64,000 nt of DNA, from the NCBI RefSeq assembly GCF_000011365.1, contig NC_004463.1, positions 6,806,001 to 6,870,000 of the forward strand. Direction: 5' to 3'. Positions 25,498 through 35,199 of this stretch are shown piece by piece. Position 1 is the first letter of the stretch. Each line of letters begins with the position of its first letter. The position numbers and the translations under genes are program-made. Source of the stretch: Bradyrhizobium diazoefficiens USDA 110 (lineage in GTDB: Bacteria > Pseudomonadota > Alphaproteobacteria > Rhizobiales > Xanthobacteraceae). The notes below the pieces were generated by a model, which saw nothing but the letters and a program-made list of their open reading frames with translations, was not told the DNA's origin and searched no databases.

Positions 25498-27306
25498 ATG
25501 CGCAAGGTGCTACTGGCGACCTATCTTGGCTCCGCGGCGGCTCTCGCCGTCGGCAGCGCTTCAGCCAATGACGAGCTGATCAAGATGTCGCAGAACCCGA
25601 AGGACTGGGTGATGCCGGCGGGCGACTATGCCAATACCCGCTATTCCAAGCTGAACCAGATCAACGCACAAAACGTGGGCAAGCTCCAGGTCGCCTGGAC
25701 CTTCTCGACCGGCGTGCTGCGCGGCCATGAAGGTGGCCCGCTGATCATTGGCAACATGATGTACGTCCATACGCCGTTCCCGAACAAGGTCTACGCTATT
25801 GACCTTTCCAACGAGAACAAGATCGTCTGGAAGTACGAGCCGAAGCAGGACCCGAACGTCATCCCGGTGATGTGCTGCGATACGGTCAACCGCGGCCTGT
25901 CCTATGGCGACGGCAAGATCATCCTGCATCAGGCCGACACCAACCTCGTCGCGCTCGACGCCAAGACGGGCCAGGTGGCCTGGTCGGCCACGAACGGCGA
26001 TCCGAGCAAGGGCCAGACCGGCACCTCGGCGGCGCTGGTCGTCAAGGACAAGGTCCTGGTCGGCATCTCCGGCGGCGAATTCGGCGTGCAGTGCCACGTC
26101 ACCGCTTACGATCTCAAGAGCGGCAAGCAGGTCTGGCGCGCCTTCTCCGAAGGTCCGGACGACCAGATCAAAGTCGATCCGGCCAAGACGACGTCGCTCG
26201 GCAAGCCCGTCGGCGCCGACTCCTCGCTGAAGACCTGGCAGGGCGACCAATGGAAGATCGGCGGCGGCTGCACGTGGGGCTGGATGTCCTACGATCCCGC
26301 TCTGAACCTCGTCTATTACGGGTCGGGCAATCCTTCGACCTGGAATCCGAAGCAGCGTCCGGGCGACAACAAGTGGTCGATGACCATCTTCGCACGCGAC
26401 GCGGACACCGGCATGGCCAAATGGGTCTACCAGATGACGCCCCACGACGAGTGGGACTATGACGGCGTCAACGAGATGATCCTCTCGGATCAGCAGATCA
26501 ACGGCCAGGCGCGCAAGCTCCTGACGCATTTCGACCGCAACGGCCTTGGCTACACCATGGACCGTGAAAGCGGCGAACTGCTGGTTGCCGAAAAGTACGA
26601 TCCGAAGGTGAACTGGACCTCCGGCGTCGACATGGACAAGAACTCGCCGACCTATGGCCGTCCGAAGGTGCTCGACGCAGCTTCGACCGACAAGGCGGGC
26701 GAGGACCACAACGTGAAGGGCATCTGCCCGGCCGCGCTCGGCACCAAGGACGAGCAGCCGGCAGCCTACTCGCCGGACACGCAGCTGTTCTACGTTCCGA
26801 CCAACCACGTCTGCATGGACTACGAGCCGTTCAAGGTGAGCTACACCGCGGGCCAGCCCTATGTGGGTGCGACGCTCTCGATGTATCCGCCGCAGGGTGA
26901 AAGCCACATGGGCAACTTCATCGCCTGGGACGGCAAGACCGGCAAGATCGTCTGGTCGAACAAGGAGCAGTTCTCGGTCTGGTCGGGTGCGCTCGCAACC
27001 GCCGGCGGCGTGGTGTTCTACGGCACGCTCGAAGGCTACCTGAAGGCGGTCGACGCCAAGTCCGGCAAGGAGCTCTACAAGTTCAAGACTCCGTCCGGCA
27101 TCATCGGCAACGTCACGACCTATGAGAACGGCGGCAAGCAGTACGTCGCAGTGCTCTCGGGCGTCGGCGGATGGGCCGGCATCGGTCTCGCCGCAGGCCT
27201 GACCGATCCGACCGCCGGTCTCGGCGCAGTCGGTGGCTACGCGGCCCTCAGCAACTACACGGCACTCGGCGGTACGCTGACCGTGTTCTCGCTGCCGGCG
27301 AACTAG
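25498..27306 (+). CDS. xoxF: Lanthanide-dependent methanol dehydrogenase XoxF
   Basis: A 602-residue periplasmic PQQ enzyme oxidising methanol to formaldehyde (or further). Signal peptide: [23 protein letters not shown]. The vicinal disulfide is Cys126-Cys127 ([13 protein letters not shown]). The active site [12 protein letters not shown] gives catalytic Asp320 and Asp322, the lanthanide-coordinating Asp missing in Mxa[13 protein letters not shown] is the PQQ-stacking region. Length and ends fit XoxF5. GGAGGAATAACT precedes the ATG. No mxaF or mxaI is present. xoxG, GSH-formaldehyde dehydrogenase and gfa follow in the same direction, so the product can be channelled to formate. Confidence 0.97.
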   Translation: MRKVLLATYLGSAAALAVGSASANDELIKMSQNPKDWVMPAGDYANTRYSKLNQINAQNVGKLQVAWTFSTGVLRGHEGGPLIIGNMMYVHTPFPNKVYAIDLSNENKIVWKYEPKQDPNVIPVMCCDTVNRGLSYGDGKIILHQADTNLVALDAKTGQVAWSATNGDPSKGQTGTSAALVVKDKVLVGISGGEFGVQCHVTAYDLKSGKQVWRAFSEGPDDQIKVDPAKTTSLGKPVGADSSLKTWQGDQWKIGGGCTWGWMSYDPALNLVYYGSGNPSTWNPKQRPGDNKWSMTIFARDADTGMAKWVYQMTPHDEWDYDGVNEMILSDQQINGQARKLLTHFDRNGLGYTMDRESGELLVAEKYDPKVNWTSGVDMDKNSPTYGRPKVLDAASTDKAGEDHNVKGICPAALGTKDEQPAAYSPDTQLFYVPTNHVCMDYEPFKVSYTAGQPYVGATLSMYPPQGESHMGNFIAWDGKTGKIVWSNKEQFSVWSGALATAGGVVFYGTLEGYLKAVDAKSGKELYKFKTPSGIIGNVTTYENGGKQYVAVLSGVGGWAGIGLAAGLTDPTAGLGAVGGYAALSNYTALGGTLTVFSLPAN

Positions 27307-27324
27307 CCCTACCTTCGTGTCGCT

Positions 27325-27353
27325 CCGGCGCGTGGATCAACTCCACGCGCCGG
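27325..27353 (+). terminator. Strong hairpin between xoxF and xoxG
   Basis: A perfect 12-bp stem (CCGGCGCGTGGA with TCCACGCGCCGG) and a 5-nt loop start 18 bp after the xoxF stop. There is no T run, so it is more likely an mRNA-stabilising or partial-termination element that sets a higher level of xoxF than of downstream genes. Confidence 0.65.
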
Positions 27354-27387
27354 CTCGTCTCCACCGAACGCCTTCGAGGATAATCTC

Positions 27388-27909
27388 TTGCGTAAAATCT
27401 GCTTTGTCATTGCTGCGATCATCTTCGTGACTTCGGGGGGAATAGCCGTTGCGGACGGTCCGGGCGACCCGACCGCCGTCAAGAAGGAAGACGACGGAAA
27501 GTGGCTCGATAAGGAAGGAAACCCGACCTACAAGATTTCGGCCGACGGCACCGTGGACTGGTTCACCTATTCCGGATATCGCCGCTATCACTCCGACTGC
27601 CACGTCTGCCATGGCCCCGACGGCATGGGATCCACCTACGCACCGGCGTTGAAGGATTCGGTCAAGACCATGAGCTATGGCGACTTCCTCGGCGTCGTCG
27701 CCTCCGGTCGCAAGAACATCTCGACCGCGCAGGAGAACGTCATGCCAGCCTTCGGCGACAACCCCAACGTCGCCTGCTACATGGACGATCTCTACGTCTA
27801 TCTGCGCGCCCGCTCCAACGAGGCGTGGGGCCGGCAGCGTCCCTCCAAGAAGGAGGAGAAGAACGAGACCTACACCAAGGCGGAAGACGCCTGCATGGGC
27901 AAGAAATGA
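27388..27909 (+). CDS. xoxG: Cytochrome c-L-like electron acceptor of XoxF
   Basis: A 173-residue cytochrome c. Signal peptide MRKICFVIAAIIFVTSGGIAVA is followed by the haem motif CHVCH (Cys71, Cys74, His75) in HSDCHVCHGPDGMGS. Two further cysteines near the C terminus (VACYMDD, EDACMGKK) may form a disulfide. The start codon is TTG at 27388 with GAGGA seven bases before it; no ATG or GTG gives a signal peptide. It takes electrons from XoxF. It is separated from xoxF by 81 bp containing a strong hairpin. Confidence 0.92.
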   Translation: MRKICFVIAAIIFVTSGGIAVADGPGDPTAVKKEDDGKWLDKEGNPTYKISADGTVDWFTYSGYRRYHSDCHVCHGPDGMGSTYAPALKDSVKTMSYGDFLGVVASGRKNISTAQENVMPAFGDNPNVACYMDDLYVYLRARSNEAWGRQRPSKKEEKNETYTKAEDACMGKK

Positions 27910-27966
27910 ACGTTACCAGGACCGATACCAGCTCTTGGCGTCCTGCGAGAATTTGAGGAGTTTACG

Positions 27967-29076
27967 ATGAAGACACGTGCCGCCGTTGCTTTCGAAGCCA
28001 AGAAACCACTCGAGATCGTCGAAGTCGATCTGGAAGGACCGAAGGCCGGCGAAGTCCTGGTCGAGATCAAGGCGACGGGCATCTGCCATACCGACGCCTA
28101 CACGCTCGACGGCTTCGACAGCGAAGGAATCTTCCCGTCGATCCTCGGCCATGAGGGCGCCGGAATCATCCGCGAGATCGGCCCCGGCGTGACCTCGGTC
28201 AAGCCGGGCGACCACGTCATCCCGCTGTACACGCCGGAATGCCGGCAGTGCAAAAGCTGCCTGAGCCAGAAGACCAATCTCTGCACCGCGATCCGCGCGA
28301 CGCAGGGCAAGGGCGTGATGCCCGACGGCACCAGCCGCTTCTCCTACAAGGGCAAGCCGATCTACCACTACATGGGCTGCTCGACCTTCTCGAACTTCAC
28401 CGTGCTGCCCGAGATCGCCGTCGCCAAGATCCGCGAAGACGCGCCGTTCGACAAGAGCTGCTACATCGGTTGCGGCGTCACCACCGGCGTCGGCGCGGTC
28501 GTCAACACTGCCAAGGTCGAGCCGGGCGCCAACGTGGTCGTGTTCGGCCTCGGCGGCATCGGACTGAATGTGATCCAGGGCGCCAAGATGGCCGGCGCCG
28601 ACAAGATCATCGGCGTCGACGTCAATGATTCCAAGGAAGATTGGGGCCGCCGGTTCGGCATGACCCACTTCGTCAACCCGAAGAAGATCACCGGCGACAT
28701 CGTTCCGCATCTCGTCAACCTCACCGACGGCGGCGCCGACTACACCTTCGACTGCACCGGCAACACCACCGTGATGCGCCAGGCGCTGGAAGCCTGCCAT
28801 CGCGGCTGGGGCACCTCGATCATCATCGGCGTCGCCGAAGCCGGCAAGGAGATCGCCACCCGCCCGTTCCAGCTCGTCACCGGCCGCAATTGGCGCGGCA
28901 CGGCTTTCGGCGGCGCGCGCGGCCGCACCGACGTGCCGAAGATCGTCGACTGGTACATGAACGGAAAGATCCAGATCGATCCGATGATCACCCACGTGCT
29001 CAAGCTCGAAGAGATCAACAAGGGCTTTGACCTCATGCATGAGGGCAAATCCATCCGTTCCGTCGTCGTCTACTAG
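27967..29076 (+). CDS. S-(hydroxymethyl)glutathione dehydrogenase (class III alcohol dehydrogenase)
   Basis: A 369-residue zinc-dependent NAD+ enzyme converting S-hydroxymethylglutathione to S-formylglutathione (usually called flhA, adhC or frmA). Catalytic zinc ligands lie in [12 protein letters not shown] and GHEGAG; the structural zinc cluster is [15 protein letters not shown]. The NAD site is [28 protein letters not shown] precedes the ATG. It is 57 bp after xoxG and 32 bp before gfa, an arrangement that disposes of formaldehyde made by XoxF. FghA (2455) completes the pathway. Confidence 0.96.
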   Translation: MKTRAAVAFEAKKPLEIVEVDLEGPKAGEVLVEIKATGICHTDAYTLDGFDSEGIFPSILGHEGAGIIREIGPGVTSVKPGDHVIPLYTPECRQCKSCLSQKTNLCTAIRATQGKGVMPDGTSRFSYKGKPIYHYMGCSTFSNFTVLPEIAVAKIREDAPFDKSCYIGCGVTTGVGAVVNTAKVEPGANVVVFGLGGIGLNVIQGAKMAGADKIIGVDVNDSKEDWGRRFGMTHFVNPKKITGDIVPHLVNLTDGGADYTFDCTGNTTVMRQALEACHRGWGTSIIIGVAEAGKEIATRPFQLVTGRNWRGTAFGGARGRTDVPKIVDWYMNGKIQIDPMITHVLKLEEINKGFDLMHEGKSIRSVVVY

Positions 29077-29108
29077 CTCACTGCCATCACCCCAAGGAGG
29101 ATCGTCCC

Positions 29109-29672
29109 ATGACTATTGCACTCCACCCATCGATCGACAACGGCCTCAAACAGGGCAGCGGCAGCTTCGCCGGCGGCACGCTCGCCTGCAAATGCAAGGA
29201 CCATCAGGTCAAGGTCGGCATCAAGGGCGACGTCGCCCACAACCACGCCTGTGGCTGCACCAAGTGCTGGAAGCCGCAGGGCGCGACATTCTCCGTCGTC
29301 GCGGTGGTGCCGCGCCAGAACGTCACCGTGCTCGAGAACGGCGACAAGCTCGAGATCGTCGATGCCTCCGCGGTGATCCAGCGCCACGCCTGCAAGGCCT
29401 GCGGCACGCACATGTACGGCCGCATCGAGAACAAGAACCATCCGTTCTACGGCCTCGACTTCATCCATCCCGAACTGTTCCAGGAGCAGGGCTCGCAGGC
29501 GCCGCAATTCGCCGCCTTCGTCTCCTCGGTGATCGAATCCGGCGTGAAGCCGGAGCAGATGGCCGGCATCCGTTCGCGGCTGAAGGAAATCGGGCTCGAG
29601 CCTTATGACTGCTTGTCGCCGGCGCTGATGGACGCGATCGCGACCCACGTGGCGAAAGCCAAAGCAGCCTGA
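29109..29672 (+). CDS. gfa: S-(hydroxymethyl)glutathione synthase (formaldehyde-activating enzyme)
   Basis: A 187-residue zinc protein of the GFA family that promotes the condensation of formaldehyde with glutathione. Zinc-binding cysteines are visible in [23 protein letters not shown] and [12 protein letters not shown]. The length is normal. AAGGAGGA lies eight bases before the ATG. It is the last gene of the xoxF-xoxG-dehydrogenase-gfa group and is followed by hairpins (29691-29763). Confidence 0.95.
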   Translation: MTIALHPSIDNGLKQGSGSFAGGTLACKCKDHQVKVGIKGDVAHNHACGCTKCWKPQGATFSVVAVVPRQNVTVLENGDKLEIVDASAVIQRHACKACGTHMYGRIENKNHPFYGLDFIHPELFQEQGSQAPQFAAFVSSVIESGVKPEQMAGIRSRLKEIGLEPYDCLSPALMDAIATHVAKAKAA

Positions 29673-29690
29673 CGAAGGCGACCTGAACGA

Positions 29691-29711
29691 GGCGGCCCGA
29701 GCAGGGCCGCC
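29691..29711 (+). terminator. Hairpin after gfa
   Basis: GGCGGCCC and GGGCCGCC form an 8-bp GC stem with a 5-nt loop, 19 bp after the gfa stop. No T run follows. Confidence 0.5.
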
Positions 29712-29928
29712 GGACCCACGCCACGTCCGCTCGCTGGTTCAGACCAGCACCAGCGAGCCGGACGGAGGTGGCTTCCCACGATCGCGACGAGGCCGCCGCT
29801 TCTGCACTCTGCGTCTACGAGGGCCACGCTCCCTCAGTCCTGGTCTCTGAATGACTGCGCAGCGCCGCCCGCTTTCCGATGGAAGTCGGCGGCACCTGCG
29901 TTTCTCCCTCCCTCGACTGAGGCATCCT

Positions 29929-29968
29929 GCTTCGTCCGTACAGTCTTTCTGGCGGACGAAGCTTTTTT
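29929..29968 (+). terminator. Rho-independent terminator
   Basis: GCTTCGTCCG (29929-29938) pairs perfectly with CGGACGAAGC (29953-29962) and is followed by six T residues (29963-29968), the classic form for a plus-strand transcript. It lies 257 bp after the gfa stop. Confidence 0.75.
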
Positions 29969-30310
29969 GCTGCGGCCTGCTTTGCAATTGCGCAATGCGC
30001 GCGGCGCGATGCCGCGCCCTGCTTTTGACAAATCACAGATGCAACCTCTTCACGCCGAGAACAACCGGCTGTGAATGCCGGACCGGCGCGATCCCTGCTA
30101 CGATCGCGCCGTGACGATGCCGCGCGAAGTTCAATCAAATAAGAACAAAACGGGAGGTATCGAACACATCCAGACATCGCCATTGGCGTTCCTGCCTCCC
30201 TCCGGGATTTGCCCGCGCGGGATGACGGCGGAACGCGGCAACGACGCACGAACCGCCGCCGGCGCATGCCGGCGCATTTAATTCATGCTTATGAAGAGCG
30301 AGGGACGATC

Positions 30311-30763
30311 ATGATCAAGGTGAAGATCAACGGCCAGGAACAGAGCTGGGACGGCGACCCGAATCTCCCGCTACTCTGGTTCCTGCGCGACGAGGCCGGG
30401 CTGACAGGCACCAAGTTCGGCTGTGGCCAGGCCTTGTGCGGCGCCTGCACCGTCATCGTCGACAAGGAGGCGGTGCGCTCCTGCGTCACGTCGATCAACG
30501 ACGTCGCCGGCCGCGAGGTCACGACGATCGAGGGATTGCATCCGAACGGCGATCACCCGGTTCAAAAAGCCTGGCGCCAGGTCAACGTGCCCCAATGCGG
30601 CTTCTGCCAGGCCGGCCAGATCATGCAGGCCGCGGCGCTTCTGATGGACAACCCGAAACCCTCGCACGACCAGATCCGCGAGGCGATGTCCGGCAACATC
30701 TGCCGCTGCGGCTGCTACCAGCGCATCGAGAACGCGGTCCATCTCGCATCGACGGGAGTGTGA
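30311..30763 (+). CDS. [2Fe-2S] subunit of a molybdenum hydroxylase (IorA-like)
   Basis: A 150-residue electron-transfer subunit with two [2Fe-2S] clusters. The plant-type cluster is [11 protein letters not shown]...RSC; the second, helical cluster is CGFCQAGQ...CRCGCYQR. This matches isoquinoline 1-oxidoreductase alpha and similar small subunits. It overlaps nothing and ends one base before the large subunit at 30765. It carries electrons from the molybdenum site, usually to a cytochrome c in this group, but no cytochrome gene adjoins it here. Confidence 0.9.
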   Translation: MIKVKINGQEQSWDGDPNLPLLWFLRDEAGLTGTKFGCGQALCGACTVIVDKEAVRSCVTSINDVAGREVTTIEGLHPNGDHPVQKAWRQVNVPQCGFCQAGQIMQAAALLMDNPKPSHDQIREAMSGNICRCGCYQRIENAVHLASTGV

Positions 30764-30764
30764 C

Positions 30765-33077
30765 ATGAATTTCATCGACAATCCCCGGAAGCTTCACAGC
30801 TTCGAAAAGAACATCCGTGTCGAGAAGGTCTCGCGCCGCAGCATCCTGAAGGGGCTCGGCGTCACCGGCGGCTTCGTGCTTGCCGCGCCCGTGATGTCCC
30901 GCCAGGCATTTGCCTATGAGACCGGCGCCGGAAAGATGCCGCATGGCGTCGTGGTCGATCCGCGCGTGTTCGTCGCGGTCGCGCCCGACGGCACCGTCAG
31001 CATCGTCGCCCACCGCTCCGAGATGGGCACCGGCGTGCGCACCAGCCTGCCACTGATCGTGGCCGAGGAGATGGAGGCCGACTGGTCCAGGGTCAAGGTG
31101 CAGCAGGCCCATGGCGACGAGGTCAAGTTCGGCAACCAGGACACCGACGGCTCGCGCAGCACGCGGCATTACCTCATCCCGATGCGCCAGATCGGCGCCG
31201 CCGCCCGCACCATGCTGGAACAGGCCGCCGCCAAGCGCTGGGGCGTTCCGGCAACGGAGGTCAAGGCGGTCAATCACGAGGTCGTCCATGGCGGCAGCGG
31301 GCGCAAGCTCGGCTTCGGCGAACTCGCGGCCGACGCCGCCAAGGAATCGGTGCCGAGCGTCGAAGGCCTCAAGCTGAAGGACCCCAAGGACTTCCGCTAT
31401 CTGACCAAGGGCCAGATCGGCATCGTCGATCTTCACGACATCACCACTGGCAAGGCGCGCTACGGTGCGGACGTGCGCCTTCCCGGCATGAAATATGCCG
31501 TGATCGCGCGCCCGCCGGTGACCGGCGGCAAGCTCGCCTCGTTCGATCCGAACGAGGCGTTGAAGGTGCCCGGCGTCGAGAAGGTGATGCAGGTGCGCGG
31601 CTGGCCGTGGCCGTCGAAGTTCCAGCCGCTCGGCGGCGTCGCGGTGATCGCGCGCAATACCGGCGCGGCGATCAAGGGCCGCGATGCGCTGAAACTGGTC
31701 TGGGACGACGGCGCCAACGGCAAATACGACTCCGTCGCCTACCGCAAGGAGCTCGAGGAGGCCTCGCGCAAGCCCGGCCTCGTCGTGCGCAAGGAGGGCG
31801 ATGCGGACGCCGCCCTGAAGGGCGCCGACAAGGTGATCGTCGGCGAGTACTACGTCCCGCATCTCGCCCATGTCGCCATGGAACCGCCGGTGGCGGTCGC
31901 CGACGTCAAGGGCGACAAGGCCGAGATCTGGGCGCCGGTGCAGAGCCCGGGCGGCACCCGCGAGGACGTCGCCAAGACGCTCGGCATTCCGGAAGCGAAC
32001 GTCACCGTCAACGTCACGCTGCTCGGCGGCGGTTTCGGCCGCAAGTCGAAATGCGACTATGCGCTCGAAGCCGCGCTGCTGTCGAAGGAGCTGGGCGCGC
32101 CGGTGAAGGTGCAGTGGACGCGGGAGGACGACATCCACAACGGCTTCCTGCACACCGTCTCGGTCGAGCGGATCGAGGCCGGTCTCGACAAGAGCGGCAA
32201 GGTGATCGCCTGGCGCCACCGCAGCGTGGCGCCCAGCATCGCCTCGACCTTTGCGGCCGGCACGGTGCATCAGGCGCCCTTCGAGCTCGGCATGGGCCTC
32301 GTCGACATGCCGTTCGAGATCGCCAACATCTCCTGCGAGAACCCGGAGGCTGCGGCGTTCACCCGCATCGGCTGGTTCCGCTCGGTCTCGAACATCCCGC
32401 GCGCCTTCGCGGTGCAGTCGATGGTCGGCGAGATCGCGAACGCGACCGGCCGCGACCAGAAGGAGACGCTGCTCGCGCTGATCGGCAGCCCGCGGATCGT
32501 CAAGCCCGCGGTGAAGGACATGTGGAACTACGGCGAGCCGCAGGACAGCTACCCGATCGACACCGCGCGCCTGCGCAAGGTGGTCGAGCTGGTGGCCGAG
32601 AAGGGCGAATGGGGCCGTCAGGTGCCGAAGGGCCACGGTCTCGGCATCGCAGTACACCGCAGCTTCGTCAGCTACATCGCGACCATCGTCGAGGTGGCCG
32701 TCGACGACAAGGGCAAGCTGACGGTGCCGCGGGTCGACACCGCGATCGACTGCGGCACCTACGTCAACCCCGAGCGCATCGCCTCGCAGATCGAGGGCGC
32801 GGCGATCATGGGTCTCAGCCTCGCCAAATATGGCGAGATCACCTTCAAGGACGGCAAGGTGCAGCAGAAGAACTTTGACGACTTCCAGGTCGTCAGGATC
32901 GACGAGTCTCCCATGGTGACCAACGTCCACATCGTGCCGCCCGCGCCGGGCACGCCGCCGAGCGGCGTCGGCGAGCCCGGCGTTCCGCCGTTCGCGCCGG
33001 CGCTGATGAATGCCATCTTCGCCGCGACCGGAAAACGCATCCGGAGCTTGCCGATCGGCAAGCAGTTGGAGGCGTAA
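30765..33077 (+). CDS. Molybdopterin-binding large subunit of a Mo hydroxylase (IorB-like aldehyde/N-heterocycle oxidoreductase)
   Basis: A 770-residue large subunit with a Tat signal (RRSILKGLGVTGGFVLAAPVMS), so the complex is exported folded. Molybdenum-cofactor segments include LLGGGFGRKSKCDYALEAALL and GVGEPGVPPFAPALMNAIF, where the Glu after GVG is the catalytic base of the family. It pairs with 30311 as an IorAB-type enzyme. Substrate is not predictable; aldehydes formed by the neighbouring PQQ dehydrogenases are a reasonable guess (inference). A tungstate/molybdate-type permease is found 7.6 kb downstream. The transcript probably ends at the hairpin 33278-33307. Confidence 0.9.
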   Translation: MNFIDNPRKLHSFEKNIRVEKVSRRSILKGLGVTGGFVLAAPVMSRQAFAYETGAGKMPHGVVVDPRVFVAVAPDGTVSIVAHRSEMGTGVRTSLPLIVAEEMEADWSRVKVQQAHGDEVKFGNQDTDGSRSTRHYLIPMRQIGAAARTMLEQAAAKRWGVPATEVKAVNHEVVHGGSGRKLGFGELAADAAKESVPSVEGLKLKDPKDFRYLTKGQIGIVDLHDITTGKARYGADVRLPGMKYAVIARPPVTGGKLASFDPNEALKVPGVEKVMQVRGWPWPSKFQPLGGVAVIARNTGAAIKGRDALKLVWDDGANGKYDSVAYRKELEEASRKPGLVVRKEGDADAALKGADKVIVGEYYVPHLAHVAMEPPVAVADVKGDKAEIWAPVQSPGGTREDVAKTLGIPEANVTVNVTLLGGGFGRKSKCDYALEAALLSKELGAPVKVQWTREDDIHNGFLHTVSVERIEAGLDKSGKVIAWRHRSVAPSIASTFAAGTVHQAPFELGMGLVDMPFEIANISCENPEAAAFTRIGWFRSVSNIPRAFAVQSMVGEIANATGRDQKETLLALIGSPRIVKPAVKDMWNYGEPQDSYPIDTARLRKVVELVAEKGEWGRQVPKGHGLGIAVHRSFVSYIATIVEVAVDDKGKLTVPRVDTAIDCGTYVNPERIASQIEGAAIMGLSLAKYGEITFKDGKVQQKNFDDFQVVRIDESPMVTNVHIVPPAPGTPPSGVGEPGVPPFAPALMNAIFAATGKRIRSLPIGKQLEA

Positions 33078-33117
33078 GGAACGCACGCGGCCTCGCGCCG
33101 TCTCCATCAACCGATGT

Positions 33118-33250
33118 GCCCTCTCCCCCTGTGGGAGAGGGCAGCGACGCCGGTTGCTACGATCTCGCTCGGGTGAGGGGTTTGTCTCCGCGGATAGAGA
33201 CCCCTCATCCGGCGCTTCGCGCCACCTTCTCCCACACAAGGGGAGAAGGG
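33118..33250. repeat. Intergenic GC-rich double-hairpin repeat (second copy)
   Basis: GCCCTCTCCC/GGGAGAGGGC forms the first hairpin. A second arm pair, TTCTCCC...GGGAGAA, ends the element, with GGGTGAGGGG in the linker. It is of the same type as 3317-3429 and sits in the convergent gap after the IorB-like gene. Confidence 0.72.
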
Positions 33251-33277
33251 AAGACAGCACTCTCGACACACACACAA

Positions 33278-33307
33278 AATGCGGCGGACGTTTCCGTCCG
33301 CCGCATT
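33278..33307. terminator. Bidirectional hairpin terminator
   Basis: AATGCGGCGGACG and CGTCCGCCGCATT form a 13-bp perfect stem with a TTTC loop, between the convergent genes ending at 33077 and 33354. Confidence 0.72.
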
Positions 33308-33353
33308 CGCCACCCCCCTTTGCTGCTCCGCCTCTTTCGATCCGCCCGCGGAG

Positions 33354-35081
33354 CTATTTCTTCAGCGCGAACACCCAGATCACGCCGCCCTGCGGCACAT
33401 TGGCCTCGATGCCGATGTTGTTGGTCACCAGCGCATCCTGGATCCGCTGCGCGTCCACACCCCATCCCGACTGGATCGCGATGTATTGCGTGCCGTCGAT
33501 CTCATACGACACCGGCATGCCCATGATGCCGGAGTTGGTCTTCTGCTCCCACAACAGCTCGCCGGTCTTGGCGTTGAAGGCGCGGAAGTTGCGGTCGTTG
33601 GTGCCGCCGGCAAAGATGAGATCGCCCGCGGTCGCCGTCACCGAGCCGAACAGCTGCGACTTCGGGAAGTTGTGCTGCCACACCTTCTTGCCGGTGACGG
33701 GATCCCAGGCCTGGAGCTCGCCAAAATGATCCGCCCCCGGCTTGGTCTTCAGCCCGATGTCTTCCGGCTTGGTGCCGAGCCAGAGCTCGCCCGGCTTGAG
33801 TGCGACCTTCTCGCCGGTGAATCCGCCGCAGAAATTCTCGTTGGCGGGCACGTAAACCAGGCCCGTCTTCTGGCTGTAGGCCGCCGACGGCCAGTCCTTG
33901 CCGCCCCATAGAGAGGGACAGAACTCCACGCGCTTGCCAATCACCGGCTTGTGCGCGGGATCGACGATCGGCTTGCCGGTTTCGGCATCGATGCCCTTCC
34001 AGACGTCGGTGGAGACGAACGGCCAACCTGCCACGTAGTTGATCTTGGTCGGCGTGCGCTCGAGCACCCAGAAGATCGCATCGCGCCCCGGATGGACCAG
34101 GCTCTTGATGCTGCGGCCGTCACGTTGCAGGTCGATCAGCATCGGCGCTTCGACCTCGTCCCAGTCCCAGGAGTCGTTCTGGTGGTACTGGTGATAGGTC
34201 TTGATCTTGCCGTTGTTCGGATCGAGCGCGAGCACCGACGAGGTGTAGAGATTGTCGCCGGGATGGGTCTCGCCCGGCCACGGCGCCGCGTTGCCGACGC
34301 CCCAATAGATCGTCTTGGTGTCCTTGTCGTAATTGCCGGTCATCCAGGCCGAGCCGCCGCCGTTCTTCCAGTCATCGCCCTGCCAGGTGTCGTGACCGGG
34401 CTCGCCTTCGCCGGGAATGGTGTAGGTCCGCCACAGCTCCTTGCCGTCCTTGGCGTCATAGGCGGCGACATAGCCGCGCACGCCGAACTCGCCGCCGGAG
34501 CCGCCGACGATGACCTTGCCGTCGACGATCAGCGGCATCAGGGTCATATACTGGCCCTTCTTGTAGTCCTGCACCTTGGTGTCCCACACCACCTTGCCGG
34601 TCTTGGCGTCGAGCGCGACGACATGATCGTCGGTGGTGGCGAGATAGAGCTTGTCCTCCCACAAGCCGACGCCGCGGCTGGTCGGATGCAGCTGGAACAG
34701 ATCGTCGGGGAGCTGCCGCTTGTAGCGCCAGTACTCGTCGCCGGTTTTCGCGTTCAGCGCGATCACCTGCCCCATCGGGGTCGCCACGAACATCACGCCA
34801 TTGTTGACGATCGGCGGCGCCTCGTGGCCTTCGACGACGCCTGTTGCAAACGTCCAGACCGGCGTGAGACCCTTCACGTTCGAGGTGTTGATCTGGTCGA
34901 GCGGGCTGTAGCCCTGCCCGTCATAGGTGCGCCGATAGAGCATCCAGTTGCTCGGTTCCGGATTCTCCAGGCGCTGCGCGGTGACCGGAGAATAATTCTC
35001 GATCGGGCCGGCACCGGCGGCGGTCGAGGCAAGACAGGTGAAGGCGACGAAGCCGGACAGAAACCATTGCTTCCTGGTCAT
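33354..35081 (-). CDS. Third PQQ-dependent alcohol dehydrogenase, lanthanide signature, no vicinal disulfide
   Basis: A 575-residue periplasmic quinoprotein with a signal peptide (cleavage near TAAGA). Propeller repeats such as DAKTGKVVWD and NAKTGELLWE are clear. The active-site segment NDSWDWDEVEAP has catalytic Asp306 and the extra Asp308, as in lanthanide enzymes. Unusually, the adjacent-cysteine pair near PQQ is absent: the aligned segment reads FQLHPTSRGVGLW. GGGSAWMTGNYD marks the PQQ pocket. A Rieske protein gene (35200-35853) precedes it on the same strand with a 118-bp gap, and there is no adjacent cytochrome c. Substrate unknown. Confidence 0.9.
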   Translation of the reverse strand: MTRKQWFLSGFVAFTCLASTAAGAGPIENYSPVTAQRLENPEPSNWMLYRRTYDGQGYSPLDQINTSNVKGLTPVWTFATGVVEGHEAPPIVNNGVMFVATPMGQVIALNAKTGDEYWRYKRQLPDDLFQLHPTSRGVGLWEDKLYLATTDDHVVALDAKTGKVVWDTKVQDYKKGQYMTLMPLIVDGKVIVGGSGGEFGVRGYVAAYDAKDGKELWRTYTIPGEGEPGHDTWQGDDWKNGGGSAWMTGNYDKDTKTIYWGVGNAAPWPGETHPGDNLYTSSVLALDPNNGKIKTYHQYHQNDSWDWDEVEAPMLIDLQRDGRSIKSLVHPGRDAIFWVLERTPTKINYVAGWPFVSTDVWKGIDAETGKPIVDPAHKPVIGKRVEFCPSLWGGKDWPSAAYSQKTGLVYVPANENFCGGFTGEKVALKPGELWLGTKPEDIGLKTKPGADHFGELQAWDPVTGKKVWQHNFPKSQLFGSVTATAGDLIFAGGTNDRNFRAFNAKTGELLWEQKTNSGIMGMPVSYEIDGTQYIAIQSGWGVDAQRIQDALVTNNIGIEANVPQGGVIWVFALKK

Positions 35082-35104
35082 GGACGTTCCCCTTTTTCAT
35101 CCGT

Positions 35105-35127
35105 TTGAATTCTTGTGTTGAATTCTT
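35105..35127 (-). repeat. Tandem 10-bp direct repeat upstream of the third PQQ dehydrogenase
   Basis: TTGAATTCTT occurs at 35105-35114 and again at 35118-35127, a 13-base period, 24-46 bp upstream of the ATG at 35081. It may be a regulator site or part of the leader. Confidence 0.4.
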
Positions 35128-35199
35128 TTCGTTCGTCCCGTCGTCCGCCCGTCGGCGGATGCGACCTCTCGTGACGCGGGCACAACCCGCGACCGTCCA

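Larger units (their letters stand above)
29690..29968 (+). ncRNA. Candidate structured RNA or small RNA downstream of gfa
   Basis: This segment holds a GGCGGCCC/GGGCCGCC hairpin (29691-29711), a 14-bp stem with one bulge (29725-29738 with 29749-29763) and an intrinsic terminator (29929-29968). The third hairpin lies about 165 bp beyond the second, farther than needed to end gfa. This suggests either a long structured 3' end or a separate small RNA ending at 29968. No known RNA family is recognised. Confidence 0.3.
29673..30310. other. 638-bp intergenic region rich in hairpins
   Basis: No protein gene is supported here: the frames open on the minus strand (for example 29815-30267) show no domain or ribosome-binding site. 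The first 300 bp hold three strong hairpins listed separately. The remainder leads to the iorA-like gene and contains ACGGGAGG at about 30150 without a matching ORF. Confidence 0.55.

Noticed and set aside
29815..30267. Minus-strand frame of 150 codons after gfa
   Set aside because: It runs through the terminator hairpin, has arginine- and serine-rich shadow composition and no ribosome-binding site.
33118..33250. Repeated hairpin arms as a possible CRISPR-like array
   Set aside because: There is one inverted pair with a linker, not regularly spaced direct repeats with unique spacers.
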